64,000 nucleotides of DNA from Luteitalea sp. TBR-22 (GTDB lineage Bacteria; Acidobacteriota; Vicinamibacteria; Vicinamibacterales; Vicinamibacteraceae). The DNA lies in NCBI RefSeq assembly GCF_016865485.1, contig NZ_AP024452.1, forward strand, positions 2,192,501-2,256,500. Reading direction: 5' to 3'. This document shows positions 27,530-35,510 of this stretch, piece by piece (the first letter of the stretch is position 1; each line of letters opens with the position of its first letter). The notes beneath the pieces are model-generated. The model was not told where the DNA came from and did not search any database. It saw only the letters and a list, made by a program, of their open reading frames with translations. Made by a program: the position numbers and the translations under genes.

Positions 27530-28723
27530 ATGCGTATCGATTCCGCCCGACGCCGTTCGGTGAGCAGTCCCGCGCCTGCCCTTGCCTGCGCGTGTGTGGC
27601 GCTGGTGGCCGTTGCCGCCTGCGGGCGCGCCGACACCGCATCGCCGGCGCCCGTCACCTCGACGTCCACGCCGCCCGCCGCGTCCCCCGCGCCTGCCGCT
27701 CCCGCTGCAACGGCGCGGACGGTGCCGGACCTTGACGATCCGCGGTTCTGGCGCAAGACCGCCGATGGCAAGGTGATCGTGACGCCGGACAACTTCGTGC
27801 GCGCCGAGTCCGACGTCTACATGGCCGCGCAGGTCAAGGACGGCGCGTTCGGGCACTTCAAGCACACGCGCGAGCCTGCGCCCGTCGACCGGCAACTGAT
27901 CGTGCGGCTCAACCGCGACACGATCTACTCGTCGGCGGTGTTCGACCTCGAGGCCGGTCCGGTCACCATCACCTTGCCTGATCCGGGGACGCGCTTCCAG
28001 TCGGCACTGGTCATCAACCAGGACCATTACAACCCGCAGGTCGCCTACGGCGGCGGTGCGCTCACCCTGACGAAGGAAACCGTGGGCACCCGCTATGCGA
28101 TGGTCGGCATCCGCATCCTGGCCGACCCTGCCGACCCGGCGGACATGAAGGCGGCCAACGCGCTGCAGGACGCCATCACCGTCAGCCAGCCTGGTGGCCC
28201 GGGCACGTTCGAGGTGCCGCAGTGGGATCCGGTCAGCCAGAAGAAGGTCCGCGAGGCGCTGATCGCGTTGTCCAGCACCATCCCGGACCTGCGCTACGCC
28301 GCCGGTCCGAACAAGGAGGCTGTCGACCCGGTGCGTCGCATCGCGGCCGCGGCGTCGGGCTGGGGACTCAACCCGGACAAGGACGCGGTGTACCTGAACG
28401 TGTTCCCGGAGAAGAACGACGGCAGGACGCCCTACCGGCTGACGGTCAAGGACGTGCCCGTGGACGCCTTCTGGTCGGTGACCGCCTACACCGCCGAGGG
28501 CTACTTCAACCGCAACGACCTGAACGCCTACGCCATCAACAGCATCACCGGCAAGAAAAGCGAGGACGGCGCCATCACGATCCAGTTCGGCAACTGCTCG
28601 AAGTCGACGCCGAACTGCCTCCCGGTGCGCCAGGGGTGGAACTACATGGTTCGTCTCTACCGGCCCCGGCAGGCGATCCTCGACGGCACGTGGTCCTTTC
28701 CATCCGCCGCACCCATGTCCTGA
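27530..28723 (+). CDS. DUF1254/DUF1214 family lipoprotein
   Basis: A 397-residue exported protein: lipobox-like ALVAVAACG around residue 31, a Pro/Ala/Thr linker to about 60, then a DUF1254 segment (VRAESDVYMAAQVKDGAFGHFKHTREP, NRDTIYSSAVFDLEAGPVTITLP) and a C-terminal DUF1214 segment (VDAFWSVTAYTAEGYF, PVRQGWNYMVRLYRP). ATG 27530 lies behind AAGGAG (27520-27525). The function of these families is unknown; the pattern of Trp, Asp and Tyr residues suggests a beta-rich periplasmic domain. Confidence 0.88.
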   Translation: MRIDSARRRSVSSPAPALACACVALVAVAACGRADTASPAPVTSTSTPPAASPAPAAPAATARTVPDLDDPRFWRKTADGKVIVTPDNFVRAESDVYMAAQVKDGAFGHFKHTREPAPVDRQLIVRLNRDTIYSSAVFDLEAGPVTITLPDPGTRFQSALVINQDHYNPQVAYGGGALTLTKETVGTRYAMVGIRILADPADPADMKAANALQDAITVSQPGGPGTFEVPQWDPVSQKKVREALIALSSTIPDLRYAAGPNKEAVDPVRRIAAAASGWGLNPDKDAVYLNVFPEKNDGRTPYRLTVKDVPVDAFWSVTAYTAEGYFNRNDLNAYAINSITGKKSEDGAITIQFGNCSKSTPNCLPVRQGWNYMVRLYRPRQAILDGTWSFPSAAPMS

Positions 28724-28954
28724 ACGCGCCACCCTGAGTCATCGTATCCCGTCGCCCGCACGAGTTGGAAAGCACAGCGGCAGCGTCGTGCGTCATGCTG
28801 CAACCCGCCCGTCAACGATACACATGGGGGAGGGGCGTCGTGGCGTTTCTCGCCATTCGTCGCCCAAATGTCGATGGCAGTGTCCTTGCGACCTCCACTG
28901 GGATTGCGGCGGGCCGGATGGGCCGGATCGCTTTGCTCAGCTTGGAGAGACGAC

Positions 28955-29923
28955 ATGGCCAACGACATCAACCGTCGAGACGATAGCGCGACCGAAGAAC
29001 TGTCTGCATTCGGCGAACGCGTGAAGGGTGCTGCCAAGGATGCGGTGGGGTCGGTGACGGGCAACCCCAGCCTCGAGCGTCAAGGTGAGTTGGAGAATGC
29101 CGAGGGTCGGGCCCGACAAGCCCGCAACGACGTCTTCGATGAGACCGACGGCGTGCCCAACCGGACCGTCACCAGCGGCACTGGCTACACGACCACAGGG
29201 ACCAGCGGTACCGGCACCGTCGGCGAGGAAGTGTCGGCGACCGCCCAGCGGGTGAAGGGCGCGGCCAAGGACGCCACCGGGTCGCTGCTCGGTCTGGACC
29301 GCATGGAACGGGAAGGCGAGGCCGAGAACGCGATGGGACGGGCCCGCCAGCAGAGCAACGACGCGGTCGGCAGCCCGTCGACGGCACGCACGTCAGCCGT
29401 GACGCGCCCGCTCGTCACCGGCCTCTACAACACGCCCGAGCAGGCAAGCCGCGCGTACGACCACCTGACCACCACGCACGGCTACAAGGCCGACGACATC
29501 GACGTGCTGATGTCGGACGAGACCCGCAAGCGCAACTTCAGTGGCGCCGAGCCCGGCAAGGAACTCGAGCAGGGCAGCAAGGCCGCTGAAGGCGCCGGCA
29601 TCGGCGGTGCCACCGGCATGGGCATCGGCGCGGCGCTGGGCGCGCTGCTCGCGGCGGCCTCGGCCGTCGCCATTCCCGGCCTCGGGCTGGTCGTTGCCGG
29701 ACCCATCGCGGGCGCACTCGCGGGCGCTGGCGCCGGCGGCGCGGCAGGCTCGCTGCTCGGCGCGCTGATCGGCGCGGGCATTCCCGAGGAGCGCGCGCAG
29801 GTCTACGACCGCGGCATTCGTGAGGGCGGCATCGTGCTGGGCACGCGGGCCCGCGACGAGGCCCATGCCGCGGAGCTCGAGCGCGAGTTCACCACGCACG
29901 GCGGACGCGACATCGTCCGATAG
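28955..29923 (+). CDS. Stress protein with two CsbD-like repeats and a general-stress 17M-type domain
   Basis: A 322-residue protein. Residues about 20-60 and 95-135 are two CsbD-like repeats (RVKGAAKDAVGSVTGNPSLE and RVKGAAKDATGSLLGLDRME), separated by a Gly/Thr/Ser-rich linker. From about 150 a domain like YflT/general stress protein 17M begins (TGLYNTPEQASRAYDHL), containing a long Gly/Ala-rich glycine-zipper stretch (about 205-275) that may insert in membrane, and ending GIREGGIVLGTRA. ATG 28955 follows GGAGAG. CsbD is a sigma-B-type stress marker in Bacillus; a role in osmotic or desiccation stress is inferred. Confidence 0.8.
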   Translation: MANDINRRDDSATEELSAFGERVKGAAKDAVGSVTGNPSLERQGELENAEGRARQARNDVFDETDGVPNRTVTSGTGYTTTGTSGTGTVGEEVSATAQRVKGAAKDATGSLLGLDRMEREGEAENAMGRARQQSNDAVGSPSTARTSAVTRPLVTGLYNTPEQASRAYDHLTTTHGYKADDIDVLMSDETRKRNFSGAEPGKELEQGSKAAEGAGIGGATGMGIGAALGALLAAASAVAIPGLGLVVAGPIAGALAGAGAGGAAGSLLGALIGAGIPEERAQVYDRGIREGGIVLGTRARDEAHAAELEREFTTHGGRDIVR

Positions 29924-30034
29924 CTCATGCCGCGCCGGTCTCCCGTGCGAGGCCGGCGCATCGACGTGGGTCCATGGCAATCAGCACGCGGGACGCCCAG
30001 ACGCGAAGGCGGCAGGGTTCCTCAGGCCTGGGGT

Positions 30035-30700
30035 TCAACGGCGGGCCGGACGGCCGACGATCGGCCAGGGCAGCACCCGGGGCGCCACGCTGCTCAGGAC
30101 CGCCAGCAGGACGATGGCCGTCAGGCCGTGCCAGACGACGATGGTGATGGTGAATGCGTGCGGGCGCGTGACGCACGCTTCCAGGTTGGCGGCGCCCAGG
30201 GCCGCCAACGCCGCCAGCGCGCCGGTGGTGCGTGCCGAGAGCGCCGCGCCACGTCGCAGCATCGTCATGGCGACGCCCCACAACGCCACGCCACCGACGG
30301 CGATCGAGATGACGCACGGCCAGTCGGTCTCGGCGCCCACGCCCAGGCTGCCGAGGCGATGGAGATCGCCGATGCAGCCGAGGGCGAGCAGCAGGATCGC
30401 CACCGCCGCCGGCACGAGTGGGACGGCGAGCCACTTGCGGTTCCTGCCCGGTACGACCGACGCGAACGCGGCGACGGCGGCACTGGCGGCCATGACGACG
30501 ACCGTGGCCTGCTGCGCGACGTAGAGCGGCTCGGCCGTGACGGCGGCGTGGCCATGCCGCGAGACGGCGAGCGCGGCCATGCCGCCGACGTAGGCGGCAG
30601 CGCCGAGCAGCCACCCCGCGGCGCGTCGTGCCGGGGGCGCGAGCGGCGTGACGGGGGCCAGGTCGTCGCCCAGCCGCTGGATCAGTTCATCGGTGTTCAT
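30035..30700 (-). CDS. nrsF: NrsF-like anti-sigma factor (DUF1109)
   Basis: A 221-residue inner-membrane protein with six hydrophobic helices and a short N-terminal cytosolic segment (MNTDELIQRLGDDLAPVTPL), the DUF1109/NrsF pattern. In Caulobacter NrsF holds SigF at the membrane until metal or oxidative stress; conserved cysteines are thought to matter, and here Cys residues lie in ALGCIGDL, DWPCVIS and LEACVTR. Its start overlaps the 3' end of the sigma factor gene by 14 bases, so the two are cotranscribed. Confidence 0.85.
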   Translation of the reverse strand: MNTDELIQRLGDDLAPVTPLAPPARRAAGWLLGAAAYVGGMAALAVSRHGHAAVTAEPLYVAQQATVVVMAASAAVAAFASVVPGRNRKWLAVPLVPAAVAILLLALGCIGDLHRLGSLGVGAETDWPCVISIAVGGVALWGVAMTMLRRGAALSARTTGALAALAALGAANLEACVTRPHAFTITIVVWHGLTAIVLLAVLSSVAPRVLPWPIVGRPARR

Positions 30701-31271
30701 CGTCTGCCTGTGCCGCGCCGAGCAGGCGTCGGAGCGAGTGCATGGCGCGGTGGGTCGCCACCTTCAGTGCGCCGACGCTGGCGCCTGTTGCCGCCGCCGC
30801 CTCCTTCAGCGACAGCTCCTGCAGCTTCAGCAGCTCGATGGCCTGCCGCTGGCCGGCCGGCAGGTGACCAATCGCGGCCTGCAGGGCCTCGAGATCACCG
30901 ACTCCGTCATCTACGGGGTTCGCCGAGACGTCGTCCAAGGTTACGCCGACGTCGCCGGCGCGCACCTCGCGCGCATGGCCCGAGTGGCGGCGGGCGGCAT
31001 CGGCAAGCCGGTATCGCGCAATCACCAGCACCCAGGGCATGAACGGCCGCGACACGTCGTAGGTCGCCAGCGACCCGTGCAGCGACAGGAGGACGTCCTG
31101 CACCAGATCCTCTACGTCTGCCTCGTCGAGGAAGCGCCGCTGCGCCCGGATGAAGCGCCGCAGCCGCGGCGTGACGGCCGACAGCACGGCGACGTACGCC
31201 GCCTTGTCGCCCGCCTGGACGTCGCGCATCAGCAACCGCAACTGCTGGTCGAACAGGTCGGTGTCGCCCAT
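30687..31271 (-). CDS. sigF: ECF RNA polymerase sigma factor, SigF type
   Basis: A 194-residue ECF sigma factor: region 2 with AYVAVLSAVTPRLRRFIRAQ, the polymerase-binding DVEDLVQDVLLSLH and -10-recognition YDVSRPFMPWVLVIARYRLADAARR; region 4 with HLPAGQRQAIELLKLQELSLKEAAAATGASVGALKVATHRA. The pairing with a DUF1109 anti-sigma gene and the divergent bufferin operon matches the SigF/NrsF regulon described in alpha-proteobacteria. Confidence 0.9.
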   Translation of the reverse strand: MGDTDLFDQQLRLLMRDVQAGDKAAYVAVLSAVTPRLRRFIRAQRRFLDEADVEDLVQDVLLSLHGSLATYDVSRPFMPWVLVIARYRLADAARRHSGHAREVRAGDVGVTLDDVSANPVDDGVGDLEALQAAIGHLPAGQRQAIELLKLQELSLKEAAAATGASVGALKVATHRAMHSLRRLLGAAQADDEHR

Positions 31272-31284
31272 CCCCAGCGGGATC

Positions 31285-31310
31285 GTAACCTTTCAGCGTC
31301 CTGCCCCGAA
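31285..31310 (+). promoter_or_regulatory. SigF-type promoter of the bufferin operon
   Basis: GTAACC (31285-31290), 16 bases, CGAA (31307-31310): the spacing and both elements equal the GTAACC-N16-CGAA promoter I recall for Caulobacter SigF. It points at the bufferin precursor gene, predicting transcription start near 31318 and a leader of about 62 bases containing a GGCGCC(CTGAC)GGCGCC hairpin (31342-31358) before the GAGGAG ribosome site. Confidence 0.72.
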
Positions 31311-31380
31311 CTCCTCTTCTGACGGCTCTGATCGTCATCGCGGCGCCCTGACGGCGCCGGATCATCTCCGAGGAGTGCAC

Positions 31381-31647
31381 ATGAACACCCGCTACATCGT
31401 CGCCACCGCCTTCGCCACTGCGATTGCCGCCCCCGCTCTCCTGTCGGCCCAGAAGCACGTCGACGCCCCGAGCTTCAAGGCCGAGAAGTGCTACGGCGTG
31501 GCCAAGGCCGGCAAGAACGACTGCGCCTCGATGGGCAACAACTCCTGCGGCGGCAGCTCGAAGCGCGACGCCGACCCGAAGGCATGGATTTTCGTGCCCG
31601 AAGGCTACTGCGAACGCATCGTCGGCGGCAGCAAGACGCCGAAGTAG
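31381..31647 (+). CDS. bufA: Bufferin-type RiPP precursor (BufA, DUF2282)
   Basis: An 88-residue precursor with a signal peptide of about 23 residues (ATAFATAIAAPALLSA) and a core with four cysteines at 37, 48, 56 and 77, in the DUF2282 pattern EKCYGVAKAGKNDCA...SCGG...AWIFVPEGYC. Bufferins are copper-binding periplasmic peptides whose cysteines are modified by an MNIO enzyme, giving thiooxazole-type groups. The genes for that enzyme, its DUF2063 partner and a DoxX protein follow directly. ATG 31381 has a GAGGAG ribosome site. Expression is expected from the SigF-type promoter upstream. Confidence 0.88.
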   Translation: MNTRYIVATAFATAIAAPALLSAQKHVDAPSFKAEKCYGVAKAGKNDCASMGNNSCGGSSKRDADPKAWIFVPEGYCERIVGGSKTPK

Positions 31648-31675
31648 GCAAGACGCAGGACGACGAGGCCACGTC

Positions 31676-32548
31676 ATGCCATCGACCCATCGCACCCCGA
31701 CGCGCGCCGGCGTCGGCCTGAGATTGCCGCACCTCGAAGAGGCGGTGGCCACCCGTCCGGCGGTGGGTTGGCTGGAGGTTCACCCGGAGAACTTCCTGGC
31801 CAACCCGCACGCCACCGAGCTGCTGCTGGACCTGGCACGCACCTATCCGATTTCCGTGCACACCGTCGGCGTGTCGGTCGGCAGCGCGACCGGGGTCGAC
31901 CGGCAGCACCTGCGACGTGTTCGTGCCTTCGTCGAACGGGTCGAGCCGGTGCTGCTTTCAGGTCACCTCGCGTGGTCCACACACGGCACCGAGTATCTCA
32001 ACGACCTCCTGCCGCTGCCCTATGACGACGAGACGTTGGCCCTGGTCGCGGCTCATGTGCTCGAGGTGCAGGATGCGTTCGGACGGCCGTTCCTCATCGA
32101 GAATCCCTCCAATTATCTGGGGTTCGCCGGATCCACGATGACCGAGGTGACCTTCCTCAACGAGCTGGTGGACCGCACCGGTTGCCGGCTCCTGTGCGAC
32201 GTCAGCAACGTCCACGTGAGCGGCCACAACCTGGGCAGCGACCCGCGCGCCTACCTGGACGGTCTCCCGACAGGTGCCATCGGCGAACTGCACCTCGGTG
32301 GATTCACCGTCGAGGACGACGAGGCGACGCCGGGCGCGACGATCCTCATCGACACTCACGGAGCGCACGTCGATGGCGCCGCGTGGGAGTTGTACGCCTA
32401 CGCCGTGCAGCGCTTCGGGCCGAGGCCGACGCTGATCGAGTGGGACAACGACATCCCGAGCGTCGCGACGCTGGTCGGGGAAGCGCAGCACGCCGATGCG
32501 CTCGTGGACGCGACCCTGGCAGGTGAGGTGGCGCATGGCGCTCGCTGA
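31676..32548 (+). CDS. bufB: MNIO (DUF692) enzyme modifying the bufferin
   Basis: A 290-residue multinuclear non-heme iron enzyme of the DUF692 family, a TIM barrel. Typical stretches are present: VGLRLPHLEEA, LSGHLAWS, FLIENPSNYL, LLCDVSNVHVSGHNLG, ELHLGGF, ILIDTHGAHVDGAAWELY and LIEWDNDIP. Two places differ from the usual family wording (EIHLAGH, DTHD), reading ELHLGGF and DTHG here, so one peripheral His/Asp is replaced. It should oxidise core cysteines of BufA together with the next protein. ATG 31676 is behind CGACGAGG, 28 bases after bufA. Confidence 0.88.
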   Translation: MPSTHRTPTRAGVGLRLPHLEEAVATRPAVGWLEVHPENFLANPHATELLLDLARTYPISVHTVGVSVGSATGVDRQHLRRVRAFVERVEPVLLSGHLAWSTHGTEYLNDLLPLPYDDETLALVAAHVLEVQDAFGRPFLIENPSNYLGFAGSTMTEVTFLNELVDRTGCRLLCDVSNVHVSGHNLGSDPRAYLDGLPTGAIGELHLGGFTVEDDEATPGATILIDTHGAHVDGAAWELYAYAVQRFGPRPTLIEWDNDIPSVATLVGEAQHADALVDATLAGEVAHGAR

Positions 32549-33314
32549 CCTCCAGCACCGGATTCGGCGGGCGGTCGTGCGGGGTGACGACGCGTCGCTG
32601 CGGGGGACGATGGTCGGCGGGCGCGATCCTCTGCGGCGCCTGAGGATTCATCGTCGTCACTACCTGATGAGCCTGACCGCCGTGGTCACCGGCAGGTTCC
32701 CTGCGACGGCCTGGCTCGTCGGCGCATCACGGCTGGAACACGCCGCGGTGGAGTTCGTCGAGCAGTGCCCCCCCACCATGCCGTGCATGGCGGAGTACGG
32801 CGACGCCTTTCCGGCGTTCCTCGCGTCGTGGCCGGAACTGGCAGCGCTGGACTACGTGCCGGACTTCTCCGCGCTCGATTGGCACCTGGGCCGCGTGTCG
32901 GTCTGCGTGGACGCGGCGCCGGTCATGCGCGCGGACCTCGCCTCGTTCGCCGCAGACGAGCTCCTGGAGCAGTGCGTCTCCCTGCAGGACGGATGTCACT
33001 ACCTCGAGGCGGACTGGCCCGTGGACGCGTTGATGTCGTTGTACCTGCGCGACGCCAGTCCCGACATCTGGACACTGACCCCCGAGCCGGTCTGCGTGCA
33101 GGTGCGCGGGAGCAGGGGAGCGCTGCAGTTCCAGAGGCTCGATCGGGGGAGCTTCGTCTTCCGGACGGCACTGGCCAGCGGTCTGACGCTCGGTGACGCT
33201 GCGGCACGCGCGCTGACGACCGACCCACGGTTCGACCCCGGGGCGGCCCTGCTGGGCGCCCTCGACGAACAGCTCTTCACCACGCTCGGCATGACGCCTG
33301 GAGGCGCGCGATGA
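32535..33314 (+). CDS. bufC: DUF2063 partner protein of the MNIO enzyme (BufC)
   Basis: A 259-residue protein with an N-terminal DUF2063 domain (ADLQHRIRRAVV, LRIHRRHYLMSLTAVVTGRFP, HAAVEFVEQCPPTMPCMAEYGDAFPAFL) followed by a C-terminal winged or mixed domain. In characterised bufferin and TglHI/ChrHI systems the partner presents the precursor to the MNIO enzyme. The start at ATG 32535 overlaps bufB by 14 bases and has GGTGAGGTG upstream, so production is translationally coupled. Confidence 0.86.
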   Translation: MALADLQHRIRRAVVRGDDASLRGTMVGGRDPLRRLRIHRRHYLMSLTAVVTGRFPATAWLVGASRLEHAAVEFVEQCPPTMPCMAEYGDAFPAFLASWPELAALDYVPDFSALDWHLGRVSVCVDAAPVMRADLASFAADELLEQCVSLQDGCHYLEADWPVDALMSLYLRDASPDIWTLTPEPVCVQVRGSRGALQFQRLDRGSFVFRTALASGLTLGDAAARALTTDPRFDPGAALLGALDEQLFTTLGMTPGGAR

Positions 33315-33811
33315 CGACCGACGTCCGCAGCACGTTCATGGCCGCCGCAGGCCTCGTACGAAGTGGCGTCGATGCACTGGAGCGGGTACCGCTGTCGCTG
33401 ATGCTCCTGTTGATGCGTGTGGGCATCGGCGCGGTGTTCCTCAACGCCGGGCTGCTCAAGTATCGCTCGTGGGAGCTGACGCTGCTGTTGTTCCGGGACG
33501 AGTACAAGGTGCCCCTCGCCGACCCGGTGCTGATGGCGCGCATGGCGACGTTCAACGAGCTGGTCTTCTCGTCGCTGCTGATCGCCGGGCTGGGCACCCG
33601 CCTGGCGACGTTGCCCTTCTTCGGCATGATCGTCACCATCCAGCTGTTCGTGTATCCCGACGCCTGGATCGAGCACCTGGTGTGGACGTCGATCCTGCTG
33701 ACGCTGCTGACGCGAGGCGGCGGCACGTTGTCGCTCGAGCACCTGTTCGCGCGGTCATTCCGCAGTGCCACGGCGACGTCGGCGACCATCGGCGCGCCGC
33801 AGTCGTCGTGA
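33311..33811 (+). CDS. bufD: DoxX family membrane protein (BufD)
   Basis: A 166-residue DoxX-like protein with four hydrophobic segments (LSLMLLLMRVGIGAVFLNAGLL onwards, and IVTIQLFVYPDAWIEHLVW). DoxX proteins recur as the last gene of bufferin operons, where a redox or membrane-electron-transfer role is suspected. The ATG overlaps the bufC stop (ATGA). After its stop, 33812-34059 holds no recognisable gene. Confidence 0.85.
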   Translation: MTTDVRSTFMAAAGLVRSGVDALERVPLSLMLLLMRVGIGAVFLNAGLLKYRSWELTLLLFRDEYKVPLADPVLMARMATFNELVFSSLLIAGLGTRLATLPFFGMIVTIQLFVYPDAWIEHLVWTSILLTLLTRGGGTLSLEHLFARSFRSATATSATIGAPQSS

Positions 33812-34059
33812 CACCGACGGCGTGCAACGGCGCGAGCGTCCCCGGATTCCTTCCGTGTCACCTGCCGGCGTCCACCAGGGGGACCCCGTTGGAGCTTCCC
33901 GCACACTGAGCGGGATGCACAGGCGACGCCCCGCCGTCAGTCCGGGAAGTCTCCGGATCTGCGGAACGGTGCACGCCGGTTGGCAGCGGGGCGGCCGCTA
34001 CCGCAGGGTACGTCGTCTTCGAGTAATGTGAAGAGACGACAGTGCCGACTCTTAGAGTG

Positions 34060-34860
34060 ATGGTGTCCCCTCTCGTCATCCGGAACAACGTCCGGATCTC
34101 CGGCCGCGCTGACGGCCGGGCCATGGTGTTCGTCCACGGCTTCGGCTGCGCGCAGGGCGTCTGGCGGGCCGTGTCGCCCGCGTTCGAGGCCGACCATCGG
34201 GTCGTCCTCTACGATCATGTCGGCTCCGGAAACGCCGACCCGTCGGCCTACTCCGCGCAGCGGTATGCCAGCCTCGGCGCCTACGCCGAGGATCTCGTCG
34301 AGATCGCGGAGAGCCTCGGCGTGCAGGGCGGCGTCATGGTCGGTCACTCGGTCGGGGCGACCATCGGGATCCTGGCCGCGCGGTTGCGACCGGGCCTGTT
34401 CGATCACCTCGTGCTCGTCGGCCCCTCGCCGCGCTACGTCAACACGGCGGACTACGTCGGCGGGTTCGAACAGCGGGACATCGACGATCTGCTCGACACG
34501 CTGGCCAGCAACCACCTGGGATGGTCGAGGCAGATGGCGCCGGTCATCATGGGCCGACCCGACCGCCCGGATCTCGAAGCGGAACTCACCGAGAGCTTCT
34601 GCCGCACCGATCCCAGGGCTGCCGAGGGTTTCGCACGCGCCACCTTTCTCGCCGACAACCGTGAGGACCTGCCGCACATCCAGGCCAGGACGCTGGTGCT
34701 GCAGTGCACCGACGATCCGATTGCGCCCGTCGCGGTGGGCGACTACGTCCATCGGCAGATCCCCGGAAGTCAGCTGGTGGCCGTCGAAACCTCGGGGCAC
34801 TGTCCGCACATGTCCGAACCCGACGCCGTGATTCGCGCCATGCGGGACTTCCTCAGATGA
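34060..34860 (+). CDS. RsbQ-like alpha/beta hydrolase
   Basis: A 266-residue alpha/beta hydrolase: oxyanion loop VHGFGCAQGVW, nucleophile Ser97 in VGHSVGAT, Asp in QCTDDPIAP and His in SGHCPHMSEPD. The opening VIRNNVRISG and the overall pattern match RsbQ/KAI2-type proteins, which in Bacillus are obligate partners of the PAS phosphatase RsbP in energy-stress signalling. ATG 34060 is chosen; GTG 34042 is in frame but adds nothing conserved. It overlaps the PAS gene by 4 bases (ATGA). Confidence 0.85.
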   Translation: MVSPLVIRNNVRISGRADGRAMVFVHGFGCAQGVWRAVSPAFEADHRVVLYDHVGSGNADPSAYSAQRYASLGAYAEDLVEIAESLGVQGGVMVGHSVGATIGILAARLRPGLFDHLVLVGPSPRYVNTADYVGGFEQRDIDDLLDTLASNHLGWSRQMAPVIMGRPDRPDLEAELTESFCRTDPRAAEGFARATFLADNREDLPHIQARTLVLQCTDDPIAPVAVGDYVHRQIPGSQLVAVETSGHCPHMSEPDAVIRAMRDFLR

Positions 34861-35483
34861 CCGGCCGTCCCGAGGACGTTGCGCTTCCGCACATCCCCGA
34901 GGAGTCCATCGAGGATCTGTACGAGCGCGCGCCCTGCGGGTACGTCTCGACGCTCCTGAACGGTCGCATCATCAGGGCCAATGCCACCTTCGCCGAGTGG
35001 ACCGGCTATACCGGATCGGCATTGGTCGACGGCCGGAAGTTCCAGGATCTCCTCACGCCCGGCAGCCGCATCTTCCACGAGACGCACATGGCGGCGATCC
35101 TGCGCGTCTCCGGCGTGGTGCGGGAAATCGCCGCAGACATCCAGCGTGCCGACGGGAGCCGACTGCCCGTGCTGTACAACGCCGTCGCGCGCCCGGTGGC
35201 CGGCCCCGGCGGGCCCGTGCCGCTGGTGCGCTTCACGCTGCTGGATGCCAGCGAGCGGCGGCGGTACGAACAGGAGCTGCTCGCGGCCAAGCGCGAGGCC
35301 GAGGCGGCGCTCGCCCGCATCCGTCAACTCGAGCGTCTGCTCCCGGTGTGTTCCTGGTGTCGGCGCATCCAGTCGCCGGGCGGCGAGTGGAGCGATCTCG
35401 AGGCGTATCTCCACGCCGCCGGCACCCAGGTCACGCACGGCATCTGCGAGACGTGCACGAAGGACTTCAACGCGAAGCGCTGA
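34857..35483 (+). CDS. PAS-domain signalling protein with C-terminal cysteine motif
   Basis: A 208-residue soluble protein: PAS domain at about 18-135 (DLYERAPCGYVSTLLNGRI, FAEWTGYTGSALVDGRKFQDL), a coiled helix (about 138-165), then a small motif CSWCRRIQ...W.DLEAYL...THGICETC, four cysteines spaced like a metal site. That motif is seen at the ends of some PAS and receiver proteins. Unlike RsbP there is no PP2C phosphatase domain. Being cotranslated with the RsbQ-like hydrolase, it is probably its signalling partner; the output target is not visible. Confidence 0.82.
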   Translation: MTGRPEDVALPHIPEESIEDLYERAPCGYVSTLLNGRIIRANATFAEWTGYTGSALVDGRKFQDLLTPGSRIFHETHMAAILRVSGVVREIAADIQRADGSRLPVLYNAVARPVAGPGGPVPLVRFTLLDASERRRYEQELLAAKREAEAALARIRQLERLLPVCSWCRRIQSPGGEWSDLEAYLHAAGTQVTHGICETCTKDFNAKR

Positions 35484-35510
35484 GCAGGTGGCTGATCGGC
35501 GGCGTGGACA

